Assembly (NCBI GenBank): GCA_019925795.1
Contig: CM034314.1
Span: forward strand, 15,744,657-15,808,656
DNA: 64,000 bases
From: Dendrobium chrysotoxum
Lineage: Eukaryota > Streptophyta > Magnoliopsida > Asparagales > Orchidaceae
Direction: 5' to 3'
The translations under genes were made by a program, and so were the position numbers. Shown here in pieces: positions 44,401-57,930 of the stretch. The notes beneath the pieces were generated by a model. The model saw nothing but the letters and a program-made list of their open reading frames with translations. It was not told where the DNA came from and made no database searches. Numbering within the stretch: position 1 is the stretch's first letter; the number at the start of each line of letters is the position of its first letter.

Positions 44401-47400
44401 TTTGTCGGATTGTCATCCTAAAATTAGTGAATATGGTTGACACAAGACATGCTTAATTTATGTTTAAGGTAAATTAAAAAAGATAAGAATCAACTTCAGC
44501 CTCAATTTTAAATCACAAATCCTCTTTTCTGTAACATCAAAAGCATGCTACCATCCGAAATCCTATAAGCTTTATCAATATAGAAGTTACAGTCAAGGCT
44601 TCTCTAAATATGTAACTCATATATACGAAACTTTAGTCAAACCACAAGCCCCAAGAGATAAGCACCGAATATAGTCATAGAAATAGTGCCCATAAAATTA
44701 TAATCCCAAAAATAAAAAAGTGTTATAATCCCACATCAATCTGCCTGGCTCAAAAAATTCAACTCTAAATAATTAAGCTTTAGATATTTATCGAGCAAAT
44801 CAGAACATAAATTTTGTGATCCCAACAAAGTAATCCATGAGTTATTATAAACAGTTCTGTCTCACCAGTGAACAAGATAGATAATCTACAAACAACGGTG
44901 GACATGATCTCATCATCCATACGAGCTTCAAGAATAATAGAATGTCTTGGCAAAGTTTTGGATGTAAATTCAAAAGGAAGAGATGAAAATTAAAAAAAAA
45001 AAAACTAAGAACTTAATTAGCAACTAAATTCATGAAATAAGATCAAATTAGATTGATACTAAAATCTTTTAGAATTTTTAATTTATAAGCATTAGTTCCA
45101 ATGCTACACAATTTAAAAGTGCTGTTGTACCTGCATTTTTTGTGATGAATTACACAGTTTTAAGATTGACAAGATAGATGTTTTAAATTTCATATTCCTT
45201 TTAAGTCATTTTATATCAATAAATTATTATTGAAACCTCTAAGTTCTACTCATAAGATTCATTCTACAAATTTGCATATTACTAAATCAAGAACAAAAAA
45301 TGAAGTCTACATCAATTTGATCATCATCATAAAAATTATATCATATAAATTATCAAGAGTTATATTTTCAAATTGCTCAATTGATTCATCAACTACAATA
45401 AAGAAAATTATCTCAAATTCATATTCAGACATAGGTTAAATTTCATATTCAAACATAGGTTCAATTTTAATCAGAAATTAATATTCAATTATGATATCAT
45501 GCTCATTTTTGCTCTCAAGCTCCAGTTATAATTTTGATCAGTTATAGGTTCAAGTTCATATGTAGATTCTGATTTTAAATCATCAAATGCAGATTCAAAA
45601 TAAATCATTTTCTATATCTAAAATATTCTCAAAAGAATATTTATACTTTACAGTCTCTTCCTTCAGATAATCCTCAACTATACATGATTCCTCCTCTATT
45701 GGTGTGTATCTAGCAAATTTCAAAGAAGATGAAATTACTTTTTCTTTAGATATACGAAATCACTATTGTGATAATATAATAAGATTGATTATAACACTCC
45801 TAAATATTCAAAGCAATGTATAACACGTAATATTTTTGGCTAATGTGCCTTAGTTTATCCCTAATTTCTCACTTAAGACCTTTAATAAAATAAATAATAG
45901 TACAACATAACCTAAGGACAAATAATGCTTCGCTACAGGACCTATGATACCTGCATAATACTATAATAAATCATATTTATTTTATTTATAATCTTTAAAT
46001 TAATCATGCAATATATCAAAATATTCATCAATGATTAATATTTGATCTTTAAGTTTATGTTTCATATCAGTTCGTAACAGCTTAGTTTCAACACTTTGTA
46101 GATGATTGAACACGTCTCACTAGCTTTGAGTTGACAAATTCAACTCTTTGAGAATCGAACAAATCATATTGTTCAAAAACAAATCTTCGAAGTCATTGAA
46201 ACCTTAAAAATTTTCTGATATCATACCTTAAATCGAATATTTAAATATAATTTTAAACCACATGATAGCTAATAATGTGTTCATAACACAACTTACTTTA
46301 TCCAAGTGAAATTAAATTATTTATTATTTTTTAATTGGCCCAATTAATATGTCCTATATTTGATAGACATTGTGTAACCATGAGCTTTGATTTCAATTTC
46401 ATGCAGAATGATTTAAGGTTAGGATATCCTAATACAACTATTATGATGAGATGCAAGTAAAAATGAAAAACAACTTAAAGGACTCGCATATTATAAACCA
46501 TTAAATAAAAACCAACAAATTGCTTTCCTAAAATACAAACAATAAATATAAGAATTAGAACTAAATCAATAATATAATGATCAAATAAACTCTAAGAAAC
46601 TAGCGAGAAATTTGAACCAACAGCAATCAACAAACAAATGTACTTTAATCACCACAAACCAATTCCTAGTTATGTCAAATTTGAAAAAACAAAAAAGCAC
46701 TAATAAGTGCATGGCAAGGCATGTTTAAAAAAATTAAATCAACGAAAGAATTCACCTGTGTAAGAAATTCTTGTTTCATACCAATACAAGAAGATGACTT
46801 TCCCAGCATTAAATAATTGTACTTACACTGCACTCAAAGGAATCCCAAATCCAACTTGCACACAAAAATTTAAAACTAGAAAAGAAATTTTATTCAATCA
46901 AAATTAATCTAATTACAAGCCTCATAATATTTGTTTATAAACTCTTCATCCTTACATTAGTAGATATAGTTACACAAGATCGATTCAAAATAAATTTAAG
47001 TTAAACTCAAAAAGATAAGAGACCACTTCATCCTCAATTTTAAATCCCATATCCCTTTTTCCGCAACACCAAAAAGCACGCTACCATCTGAAATCTATAA
47101 GCCTTATCCAAAGAGAAGTTACGATAAAGGCCCATCTAAGCCTGTAAATCTTATATCAATCTAGCATAATCGTAAGCCCCAAACATAAGCACTTATGGGA
47201 TATTTTTATCAAAAGATTTGAAAATAACACTTTTGCAATCGATTATGATATAAAGAATAATATACCATCTCATACGATAGAAATACTATTCTAGAGTAGA
47301 CTCAAATACAAAAATTATTTTAAAAAAATTATCAATATTCCTAGAGATCTTAACATACTTGATATGTCATAATCAAATAGTGCATTTTATTTTAGGATAA

Positions 47401-50400
47401 ATATTCCCTATAAAGACAAGCACTTATAATTAATTATATTTTAAGAAAGGTTATGACTTGAGAATTTTTTTTATTAAAATAATGACAAATATTTTCATGA
47501 TTTCAAAATTTAATGAACGATATGATCTTGAAATTTCAAGTGGAATTGGCTGAACCTTAGCACAATTTTTTTATATGAAAGCCAAAAAAAAACATTAGAT
47601 TTGAAAAGCTTAGAAATGCTCAAAACTATTATATGTTGGACTTTAATAATTTAAATTTTAAATTTATATTTTGATTGACCAATTTACTTAAAATGTGATT
47701 CTTATATTTCATCAAAACAAAATTAAGAAAAGACTCATGAAGTGAAAACTTATAACATAACTATAAAGAACATCAACCTTTGATCCTAGATCTAAGTTGA
47801 GAACAACCGCTAAGGTAATAACCTGAACCTAAATCTATCATATGCATGTGGACTTATAACTTGAAACCCCACCAATGGATAAATATGCTCAATACACCGG
47901 ACTTATAATCATGGTTGAAAATATCTAAACCACCTACTCATTTTTAAAATTATGTCGTCAAAGTTTGTTTGCAAATGCAAGATAGGGTAGGTTATCTTTA
48001 TTGAGGAATTAGGACTTAAATCTTAGCCATTGAAACAAAATGACTCGACCATATGAGTATTAATGCTTCCTAGTTTATGCGAATTTTCTTTAATTGTATG
48101 TCCATAAGTGAGCTAGACTATTGTTTATAAAATGATACTCACAACATCATGCATATGAATTTACTAGCTAAGAAATGGATTTGATATTGGCATTGAGCTT
48201 CAAAACATCACCATGAGGTTCATCCTTGCTTGATCATCAATTAGTAATCCCACAAGCCTTACATAGCTTTTCTAATCTAAAATTATATTTATAAAAGATT
48301 GAAATTAAATAATTACCCCTACAAAATAAAAGTTATTACAAAAAAGGATGTATATATCATTCATTCGCATAGAGCTTATTATAACACGTAAGTATAGGTG
48401 CACACAATAGTTTATCACCAATCATCACATCATATGCAAAAAAAAACTCTGTCTATATTTTAGCCCTATGATGTTTAAGGGTGTGCCCATCACAGCATCT
48501 AGTGTGTGCTAAGTTGTATGGATGTCACACGATTTATTAATGAAATATTTTATTTTTAAAAGAGATTTAATTTAAATTCAGGATTGATATAAATTCAAGC
48601 AGTCAACAATTTATGGCTTTTATTTGAATTTTAAAATGTGGGATTTGATATTTTATTATGATTATAAAAACTCTCTGAATGAACACTATTCACCTAAAGG
48701 TGAACAATATAATTCAAAGTGTCCTAAGATATAGTTACATATAGTAAGATGTGCACCTCATCTTGGGTGAGGTGACACTTGACTACATCTTGGAGGGAAG
48801 AACAAAATTGATTTTATGTTTTTTAATATTTAGGGACTTTTAAATTTGGCAAAAGGTAATTTTTTTATTGAAATTATTAATGAATTATTAAATTTCAAAG
48901 GATTATTTAAATTTTAACAATTCAAGTGGCTTAACATTCAATCCCCAAATCCCATGAAAATGAAACCATAGGTTAAACATGCGTTTAGGTTCATTCAATC
49001 ATAAATTTGAAAGATATTCAAATCAAATTTATTTGTATTATTTGAAATTTATCCTATACTTTAAGAAAATAAGAATCCTACCTTCCAAAACCTAAAATAA
49101 TCCGAAATAATTTTATTACTCTTCTCTATAATTTTTGTAAAGTTATAAGTTTTTATTTCTCATTTTTCTTATTTTTATAACTTTGTGAATTTTCAAAATT
49201 CCAGAGTGATTAATTATTTATTAATAAAACCTAGGGTTGTGTTATTCTCATTTTATATTCATTTGAGCTTCAAATTTTATGAAATTATTTCTAGAGCTCA
49301 AGGACAACCCAAGTATCAATTCATAAAAATTTTGAAAGCATTTTGACATTATTTGAATTTACTTGAATTATTTGAATTATTAAGGATTCAAAATTTATAA
49401 ATGAAGAAACCATGCTTTATCATTTGAAATGATTTTTTCTCTATTATATGAATTATTAGTAGTTCTTGAAAATTGATTTAATATTTTTAAAACATTTCTT
49501 GATTAAAATATAAATTTCTTAATAATAAAGCCAATCAAACCAATCATAAAGAGAAGCATAATATTAAGTTAAGTGTTGCAGAGATGAGGATGCTCAGGTG
49601 GATGAGTGGCTTTACTCTTAAAGACAGGATACGAAATGAGCATATACGTGAAAAGGTTGGAATAGCTCCAGTGAAAGATATGATTAGAAAGAGTCTCCTT
49701 ACATAGTTTGGTCACCTAAAACGGCAGCCTTTTGATGACCCGGTTAGAAAAGTAGATGTATTAGATTTGACTTATGTTAATTGTTAAGAAAGGTAGAGGT
49801 AAACCTAAAAAGACTTGGTTAGAAAATATTAGAAATGACCTTTCTTGATTAAATTTAGATGAGAATTTGACCCTTAATAGGACACAATGGAGAAAAAGAA
49901 TTCATGTAGCCAACCCCATATAGTGGGATAAAGGCTTGTTGTTGTTGTTGTTGTTGTTATTGTAAACCAATTATGAAAATCTTATGGGTTTTATTTTCTT
50001 CCAAACCCTATAGGATTGTAACCAAAGAGCATGCAGGACCTCTAGAACAATTCATCAAGATTTGGAAGCCATTAAGATCCATTAGGGTATGTAATAATTT
50101 ATCGAGAGAAATTTATTATAAAATCATAACAATATCATTAATATATTGGATCAATCAGGTCAATCTCAGATTATATAATCATGAACTCTCAACCTAGTTT
50201 ACCACCCATCTCCATTCATACTCTACTATCAATATAAACTTAAATTCTAACAAGTAATTCGCAGAGTGACATCCTTAAATGAGAGCATTCTCAAATATCA
50301 CACTTTAGATTTAATTAACAAAGGGGACTTGCACCCATAGGAAATTACAATCTCATATTTCTAATATAAATCTTGATAATGCCAAATTCTATATAAGAGA

Positions 50401-53400
50401 AACCTTTAGAAAGTGAAATTATTTCCTTTTAAAAACGTCATCCAAGAATTTGGTTTTAGACTCTAAAAGAGTACGTAGGGAGGGATCATCCCTTGAGCTC
50501 ATTAGCATTTTCAAAGCCCATAAATTTTTTATAACTCCATTGGATTATCTAAAAGCTTTGCAAGAAGTTTCAAAGTCCGCTGGTGAGTAAATTGTTCTTT
50601 AATATGATGGATTTTTAATGCCATCTCAGGTGTGTAGGAACCAATGGTTCCAATATTAACTTGAAGACAGAACTACTTAATTTCTGATTGCTCCTGCTTT
50701 CTCTCCATTAGTTACGAAGGAGGAGAGTATCTGTAAGCAATGGATTTTTTATGATCAAACCACACAATACATTATCATTACAAAGATAATATCAAACAGT
50801 CATAACAAGGTACCAGCCTGAACCGATTGCTTAAAAAACATGTACAAACATTAGTGTGTCATATAGTTGATGCGACTGAATCATTGACAACCAAATAACA
50901 ATCATAAGAAAAATTGAGTCTGCTTAGAGAAAACCATATTTGTTTCTAGCCTTTCACATTGCATTCAACAACTAATTGATCCAAAGTTAAACAACCATTA
51001 GACTTTGGCGATCTATAGTAAAACATGCATATGAGATGAAAAATGTATCCCATGCCGTCTATACTCTAAAGTGATACAAAAATAAAGTGAGAAAAGCAGC
51101 CTCTACAAAACCTACCATATAACTCAGTGGATGGGCCCATGGGAACCATGAAAAAACCGTGTTTATCAAATATTCAAGCAAGCAAGCACTTGATCAAATG
51201 GCCACATAGCAAAGTATAAAAAAGATATCTATCGTTTAGCTAATATTTTCTAAGGTTGTACCTAAGAATAGAGAGCAAAATAAGATAGAAATTTTTTTGT
51301 GCAGTATATGAAGAAAAACTAGGCAAGCAGCATGAAGTAAAATTACAACTGCAAAAGAACGTTAAATTTGTAAAGAAAATAAAAACAAAAATATTATCAA
51401 ATCTCAAACATAAGTACTTACCTGTTTGTCCATAAGCAAAACAAGTTGCCTTTGTGCGCTGGAAGATAGCTGGGATTATTGGTTCCACTGTCTCATGATA
51501 TACCTAGAACATACAAGTTTAGAAGGACCTATAGATATAACATCTATAACTAATTAACACTGAACTTTTTTATAGCTTACTTCATCATTTGAGACATCCT
51601 CATCGAGTACAGCATCAAACACAAATTCATGTTTCTCAACATATTCTGTAAGGTCTACCTGCATCCATAAATCCCAATAAACATAGACAGTCAATATAAA
51701 TTGTTACTTGTTAGTGAAATCATAAATCAATTTGGGCATAGGGATTTCTGTTTATTTGGTGTTTTGTGATAATCTATCAACTACCAGCAAGAATTTGAAG
51801 GCTTTTACTTAATAAAAATTTCTCAGTAAACAGTTTGGTTCTTTATATGTCTCAATATTGTGTGAGAACATTTTCTTGCTGAATTTAGATATTCAACAAG
51901 GGAGAAAAATTTTAGCCATGGTAGCTTTTCTTCCCAGGTAAATCAGGTTACAAACAACATCCATGCAGTCTAATCAATCACTGGTGCATTAAGACTGTAT
52001 ATTCGCAACTGTTTCAAAAAAATCAAAGCATGGTCTGCGTTCTAAGGAATCAATCACCAAATCTCACAACAATTAAACAGTTTAACGTAACTTAACTTGG
52101 CACAAGTGCTATTGCACAATCATAGGTGAAAAAAGACTTACCATGAAAATAAGCTGCACCTTGCAAGTAATATATCAACCATGTTAAACATTAAAAAAAT
52201 AGCAAGAAGTGTTAAGATAAATGTAAGAAAAGATTAAGAAGGATAAATGAAAGAAAAATTACACTAGAAAAATTGCTAAATTAATATATTGAAGATGAAG
52301 TAGTTAAAAATAGACCAAGTGATTTGGATGTACGCATTAGAGAGGATACACCATTAGACAGATAAATAAAATTCACGTCAGAGAACTAAGAAAATTTTTT
52401 GATAAACCTAATGTACTGCTAATAGATATTCAAAATGATTTGCAAAGAATAATAAAACCTCATTCCGCATTAATTAGAAACAAATGGAAAATAAAATTTA
52501 TAAAGTCAAACTAGATAGTTAGGACATGGCTACTGCTGTTCTTGATGATGATGATGATAATGATGTGAGTGAATTTTTTAAGAAAATTTCAACAAGCCTT
52601 CAAAATTTTTCAATGGTTCATTTAACTTACCCATTGTTCATGCAAATGTTGCCTATATATGAAGTAAGTTAATTCTACCACTAGAAAGAAATTTCCTTTT
52701 TCTAACCAAAAAAAAAAAGTGCCCTCTCCAATTCCTTAGATCATGCACACCAAGAAAGCAAACCTTTTGTCATTTGTACATCGCAAAGAGAAGGGATGAA
52801 ACTCATTTTAACCCATATTGGTTTAAGCTTTGATCATGTGTACATTGCAATGCACGCATCATTTTAGATCATCCATACATTATAGCATTTAGGTGAACAA
52901 AAGCAAAAGTGCATAAACGTTTGCAGCAAGAACGGATTTTCAACAAAGGTACTGGGAATGTCAAACAACTTAATTCTTGGGATATCCAATGCCAAAGTTC
53001 GAGCAGACCAAGAATAAACTAGTTGAATTACCTTCAGTTTGGTCTCATGAACTGTAAGAGAGTTGGTATGCTGTTCAATTGCGATGATGTCCTCCTCTTT
53101 CCTTGATATTTCCTTCTTATTAAGGGGTCGTTTCCGCACCTGCATCAGATAGCACCAAATTCCTTTCTAACTGAGAAAATGTAATAAGACATCATCTAGC
53201 TAGTGCATGAAAATGAGAGGTCAGTTTTTTGGTCTGTCAATCTCGATGGAAGAACTTTCTTAACATTGTCGACCAAAAATACAAATGCAAGTGAAGGCAG
53301 AATGATGGAAAGCTAAGGAATAAATTGCCGGTGCTTATCCAATTCTATAAATAGTCATTAAAAAGTATGGCGAAGATTTAAGAGTCGAGATCAACATATC

Positions 53401-54191
53401 CTAAAAACGTACCACTACTTTAATCTTGGCAACAGAACCCGGCTTGTCCTTGTCTAACGCAAAACCCTTCGCGAGAATATTTTCTGGCATAGGAGGAGCC
53501 TTCCCAAAATGCTTGTTAGAATAAATGTTAGACTCCGACTCATCAAAGCCACGCTCTCGCGAATACACAAATGACGTCGCACCATCATAGAATCCAGTAG
53601 CCGGAATCTTCCACACCATCAGTAATTCAAATAATCAGGAAGCATCGTTAAATTCCAATCGAAAGCCGAGTACACCAGATAAATGTATCATCCTCCAAAC
53701 AGAAATATGTTAATAACTAAGAAGAGAACTCTTACATCTGTAAGCAGCTCAGTGTCGATCGAATGGAGATCCAAGATCCCAGGACTGAGTTCGCTCGGCG
53801 AGACATCATCGCCGGTCTTCTTCTGGCTGGACGACCTCGAGCTCAATGGCGGCGTCGAGGGATCCACGGGTAGCATGAACTCGCCGCTCATTCCCCTCTG
53901 CGCGCTCCGCAGCATCCTCGAGTACTCCACCTAGACCAAAACCCCATCCGATCTAAAAATCCACCAACAGTAAATAACAGATACCTACCTAACCATTAAC
54001 GTAAGATCGACCACACCAACCTGTTGCGAAGAAGAGAAGCCGGAAGACGCGAGGCTATGTATCCATTTCCCGCCGCCACCTCCGCCTGAAGAGAAAGAAT
54101 CGACGAGGAACTGGTCGGGGGAGTACTGCCGTTGATGCTGATGGCCCGATCGCTGCATCTGCCTTCCTCCCACCGCTGCCGCCGCGTTCAT
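41480..54191 (-). CDS. KIN13B: Kinesin-13 (microtubule-depolymerising kinesin, Kinesin-13B/SRS3-like)
   Basis: Twelve exons join in frame: 54191-54021, 53930-53736, 53607-53413, 53139-53032, 51658-51581, 51503-51422, 43399-43240, 43150-42812, 42724-42506, 42421-41884, 41800-41735 and 41659-41480, giving 776 residues. Kinesin-13s have an internal motor that uses ATP to remove tubulin from microtubule ends; in rice and Arabidopsis they influence cell elongation, grain size or trichome shape. The class-specific KVD tip is at 223-225, P-loop GQTGSGKT at 274-281, switch I NEESSRSH at 377-384, switch II DLAGSERG at 425-432, and the motor ends 'LRYADR' at 516. A coiled-coil C-terminus carries 'EVDQPGNQLDEYI' (724-736) and 'LSQKAAGI'. 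All key ATPase residues are present and no stop interrupts it. The N-terminus has a glycine run and no signal peptide. Exon 3's acceptor (53608) has a weak pyrimidine tract and is the least certain boundary. Confidence 0.9.
43735..47190 (-). mobile_element. Candidate degenerate LTR element in kinesin intron 6
   Basis: Two direct copies of about 0.7-0.9 kb, roughly 43735-44670 and 46243-47190, align by eye: 'atattataaacca', 'tcaatcaa(c/a)attaatcta', 'aattttaaatc', 'cgctaccatc(c/t)gaaat' and 'agttac'. On the minus strand the right copy is followed by GGTATGATATCAGA (near 46240), a possible decayed primer-binding site. The 1.6-kb interior has no pol domain. If correct it is a non-autonomous LTR element; alternatively it is a segmental duplication. 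Confidence 0.5.
49551..49963 (+). mobile_element. 5'-truncated RTE LINE (3' end only), antisense in kinesin intron
   Basis: The insert encodes only the last part of the RT ORF ('AEMRMLRWMSGFTLKDRIRN', then 'IREKVGIAP', 'GHLKRQPFDDPVRKV', 'WRKRIHVANP'), with several stops, and ends CCATATAGTGGGATAAAGGC plus (TTG)n. Its flanks form an imperfect 14-bp duplication, AAACCAATCATAAA (49537-49550) versus AAACCAATTATGAA (49964-49977). The sequence matches the complement of 26164-26560 closely, so both come from one LINE family. Confidence 0.85.
51659..53031 (-). other. Kinesin-13 intron 4 with a possible LINE tail
   Basis: The intron runs from AAG|GTAATT to TGCAG|GT. Plus-strand 52250-52565 ends in 'gatgatgatgatgataatga', and just before it reads 'LIRNKWKIK'-like text, which might be a very decayed LINE 3' end. 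Apart from that I see only AT-rich intron sequence. Confidence 0.45.
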
Positions 54192-54703
54192 CCTTTGCTC
54201 TTTCTGGTCTCGTTGGAGGTTCGATTTCAGTCGAGGGGAGTCGCCGGCGACTAACGGAGGCGACGGAAGGCAGAGAGAGAAAGGGTCGAATGGGAGATCT
54301 ACTTGAGCTACTTGAGAGGTTTGTTAGTAAAAAAGCAATGACAAGGCTTACAGGTGACAAATGCCGACGAAAAAAAAAATACGGTTTTTTTTTATTAATT
54401 AATTATTTACGTCTCCGGAGATTCAAAACTTTGAAATAGCAGGCCGGGCGGAGAGCGGGGATGACATCCCATGCAATGTGACTTGCATCAAAACAAAAAA
54501 TATGCCGGCTTTAAGGCTTTCGGATCATTTTTTGAGATTTGTGGGTACTAAGCGACTTATTTTGCACCAAGCTTATGAAAAAACTAAATAATGTTGTGCT
54601 CTTTTAAATTGATTGATCATGTCATATCGTCATATCACATATCTCTTCATTCAAAAAAAAAAAGATTTATAGGAATAACACTTCAAATTTTATTATTTAT
54701 AAA
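54192..54703 (-). promoter_or_regulatory. Kinesin-13 5' UTR and upstream region
   Basis: 54192-54330 is GC-richer with pyrimidine/purine tracts and no upstream ATG-led gene of note, fitting a 5' UTR. Farther up, 54361-54700 is AT-rich. I see no certain TATA box. A copia LTR begins at 54704, only 512 bases before the start codon, which limits the intact promoter. Confidence 0.45.
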
Positions 54704-54979
54704 TGTAGACAATCTGATTGCAAGATTCAGTCAAGAAGATGATTTCATTCATTGCATTGTCAGTTACAATATATGTATTTATAGATGCAAGATATATGGT
54801 TCTAGAAGTACACTTGTAAGCATGTGATTAGTTAATGTAATTATATTCTAGAATCTAGTATCTAGTTTAGGAATGTTGGTTGACAGCTGTCAAAGTCCAT
54901 ATGTGCTTATCAGATTGGTTAGCTTGTAACTGTCTGAGTGCTGTTTACTTCAGTTCGTTATTGTTGTTGCTTGCTATTA
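54704..54979 (-). repeat. Copia 3' LTR (276 bp)
   Basis: On the minus strand it starts TAATAGCAAGC and ends TTGTCTACA. It is 14 bases longer than the 5' LTR because of one insertion, GTTGACAGCTGTCA, between 54880 and 54900. This is the LTR closest to the kinesin gene and is in the same orientation. Confidence 0.9.
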
Positions 54980-54986
54980 CTCCCCC

Positions 54987-56468
54987 TCAAGCTAACGGTT
55001 CAGGTTGGACCGTTAGTTTGTTCCTCAATTCATGAAATTTTAGAGTGGATAATGGCTTTATAAGTATGTATGCAGTCTGATCATGTGTGGTTACCAGAAC
55101 AATTCTGATATTTTTGAAATGAATATGATCTCTAATGAAGTGTTGATCTATCTCGATGTGTTTTGTTCTTGAGTGAAAAACAGAATTATTGGCGAGTGCA
55201 ATAGCTGATGTTTTGTCACACCTCAAGTCGATTGGATCAGAAAGACGAATCCTGAAATCCAGAAGAAGTTTTCTAAGCCATATGATATCAGCAGTCGCTG
55301 CATCCAATGATCTATATTCGGCCTCTGTTGAAGACCTTGCAACCGCGTATTGTTTCTTTACACACCAAGAAATGAGAGTGTTGCTAAGATATGTATAATA
55401 ACCTATGGTGGAGCGACGAGTTTGCTTATCACTTGCCCAATCTGCATCTGAAAATGAATGAAGAACTAGTGGACCTTTAGAAATGGGTAAACCATATTTG
55501 GAAGTGCCTTTGATATATCTTAGTAGCTTTTTGAGCATAGACAAATGAGTCAAAGTTGGGTTATGCGTGTATTGGCAAAGTAAATTAACTGTGTAAGCAA
55601 TGTCAGGCCTTGTAATTATTAAGTATTGTAGAGATACTGTTATTTGGTGATAAACATGTGGATCAGACAGTAACTGATCTAGATGTGTATTCAGCGGGAT
55701 TTTAGTGAAGGCCGGATTCGCCAATGGCTTGCATTGTAGTAGACCTACACTCTTAAGAATCGAATTGGCATATGCAGCTTGTGACATGAAATATGAGTCC
55801 TTTTCTGATTTGATTTGAATCTCGAGGAAATTTGTGATTGTACCAAGATGCCTCATAACAAATTTCTTATTTAAGTGATTAAGCACATGGTTAATCATTG
55901 TTGAATCATTGCATGTTAGTAGAATATCATCAACATAGATGATCAAGTATATTTGTATTTCATTCTTTTGAAATGTGGGAAGAGATGCATCAGCTTTTCC
56001 ATGCTGAAATCCGATTGATTTTAGATGATTGGAGAACATCTTGAACCATTGTCTTGGGGCTTGTTTTAAGCCATATATTGCTTTGCGAAGAAGACAAACA
56101 TGATTTGGTTGAAGTGTATCTTCAAAACCTTTTGGTTGAGCCATATAAATTGCCTCATCCAAATCACCATGTAAAAATGCATTAGCAACATCAAGTTGAT
56201 CTATTGGCAAGTTATTAGATAAGGCTATAGTTATTAAGGCTCAAATAATGAGGAATTTTGCAACTGGACTAAAAGTTTCAGAATAATTAATCCTATATTC
56301 TTGATGATTACCTTGGGCTACTAACCTTGCTTTGAATCTTGCTACCGATCCATTTGAGTGCCATTTGGTTCGAAAAGTCCACTTGCATCCAAGTATTGAA
56401 GGGTTCGGTGGAGGTGGTACTAATGTCCATGTTCCTTGTTGTTGAAGAGCTAAGAACTCCTCAGCCAT
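54987..56468 (-). pseudogene. Copia reverse transcriptase-RNase H
   Basis: RT starts around 56468 ('QGTWTLVPPP', 'CKWTFRTK', 'RFKARLVAQG'). One stop, TGA at 56241-56243, follows 'SPVAKF', and the same frame then continues unbroken for 407 codons from 56210. Motifs: 'QLDVANAFLHGDL', 'GLKQAPRQWF', catalytic 'YVDDILL' (about 55940-55920), RNase H 'DADWASD', 'STEAEYRSL', 'CDKTSAIALA' and 'RTKHIEIDQHFIRDHI'. Apart from the nonsense codon the catalytic residues are kept. Confidence 0.9.
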
Positions 56469-56776
56469 AGCTTTCCTCTAGTGAACTACTTTTACTGCTT
56501 TTGTATAGCAAGTAGGATATGAATTCTCCTGTGTTGGGTCATTTTGATGAGTATGTAGCAAATTGAATCTCTTTGTGGGCTTTAAATTCCCTATTTTTGA
56601 TCTGGTAATCATAGGATGAACCACAGGTGGGATGGGAGAAGATGGTAGTTCGACCACAGTATTAGGTAGAGAAGCTGAATATGTATGGTGATGTATGGAG
56701 GTTATATTGGGGGCTATTGGTTGAGTAATGTTTTGATTTGAGACTAGAATGTTTTGATCAGTTTGGGATGTGGGTG

Positions 56777-57930
56777 TTAAGAGTCTATGAGTAGAGGTAG
56801 AGTTAGGAGGTGATCTAGGTATAACTTGGTTTGTATGAGTGGTTTTGAAGGGGAATGTGTTCTCATCAAATAGAACATGACGAGATACATATATTTTGTA
56901 TGTTTTGGGATCAAGACATTTTTAGCCTTTTGATATGGATGCGTAGCCCATAAAGACACATAATACAAATTTTGATGCAAGTTTATGATGTTGATTTGGT
57001 GGCAGCCATGAAAAACATGCACAGTCGAAAACCTTTAGAGTAGAATAATCTGGTACTATGTTGTATAAAAGTTGAAGTGGTGATTTTGATCTGTTGCTCT
57101 AATTGGTAGTCCATTGATAAGAAATGAGGTAGCAAGAACCGCTTCTGGCCATAATTTGAATGGAAGAGCAGCTATGTCTAATAGAGTATGGGCTGTCTCT
57201 ATAAAGTGTCTATGTTTTATTTTTGCCAATCCATTTTGTTCCGGTGTATAGGGACACAAAACTTGATGTTGAATGCCATGCTTACTGAGAAATGAATTCA
57301 TTTGAGAGTTTATGTATTCTTTTCCTTCATCCGAATGTTTTATTTTGTAAGATAGCTAATTTTCTATCAATTTTTTAAAACTTGATAAATATTGAAACAG
57401 CATCTGATTTGTTTGTCATAGGAAACATTCATGTGAATTGAGAAAAATTATCTATGAATACTATGTAATATTTGAATCCTTAATGTGAGGTGACCGGGGC
57501 CGAACCCCATACATCAGAATGCAGTAATGATAATGGATGGGAGAATCTAGATTCAGAATTTTTAAAGGAAAGTTTGTGTCCCTTTGACATCATACAATCA
57601 TGACACACAGATTTTTGAAGTCAGAATCTGAAGATGCATATGATTATTTGAGATTTTCTTGATTATTTGATGATGAGGATGACCAAGTCTTTTGTGACAT
57701 TATGAAGGTTCATGATATTCTGCTGAGAAAGCATGATGGCTTATTTTCGAAACAGGATAAAGTCCGTTAAAGCTTGGTCCCTTGAGAAGAACTTGCTGCG
57801 TCTTCAAGCCATTGATGACAAATCCATTAGTATCAAAGCAAATAGATATATTGTTGTCTTTTGTAAGAGCTGAGATGTATAATAGGTTATGTGATAGTTG
57901 TGGAATATGTAAAAGTTGAGGCATCCATAG
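56777..57930 (-). pseudogene. Copia integrase region, broken
   Basis: The pre-integrase part is at 57924-57700 ('LLHIPQLSHNLL', then 'LLKGPSFNGLYP'). The catalytic core is at 57301-57056, 'HGIQHQVLCPYTPEQNGLAK' with 'RHFIETAHTLL', and the C-terminal part lies near 57022-56777. Stops and frameshifts separate these pieces, and the segment that should hold the first catalytic Asp is out of frame. Confidence 0.75.

Larger units (their letters stand above)
43400..51421 (-). other. Kinesin-13 intron 6 (8.0 kb) within the P-loop codons
   Basis: The donor ACAG|GTAAGT (51422/51421) and acceptor TTTTCAG|GC (43400/43399) split the second Gly codon of GQTGSGKT. All other introns are 75-273 bp except intron 4 (1373 bp). 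The intron contains a candidate LTR element (43735-47190) and a truncated LINE (49551-49963). The rest (47191-49536 and 49978-51421) is AT-rich and shows no gene. Confidence 0.85.

Noticed and set aside
53683..53934. 83-codon plus-strand frame opposite kinesin exon 2
   Set aside because: It is a mirror of the coding exon and has no support of its own.
55189..55398. Plus-strand frame opposite the copia RNase H
   Set aside because: Shadow of the minus-strand domain.
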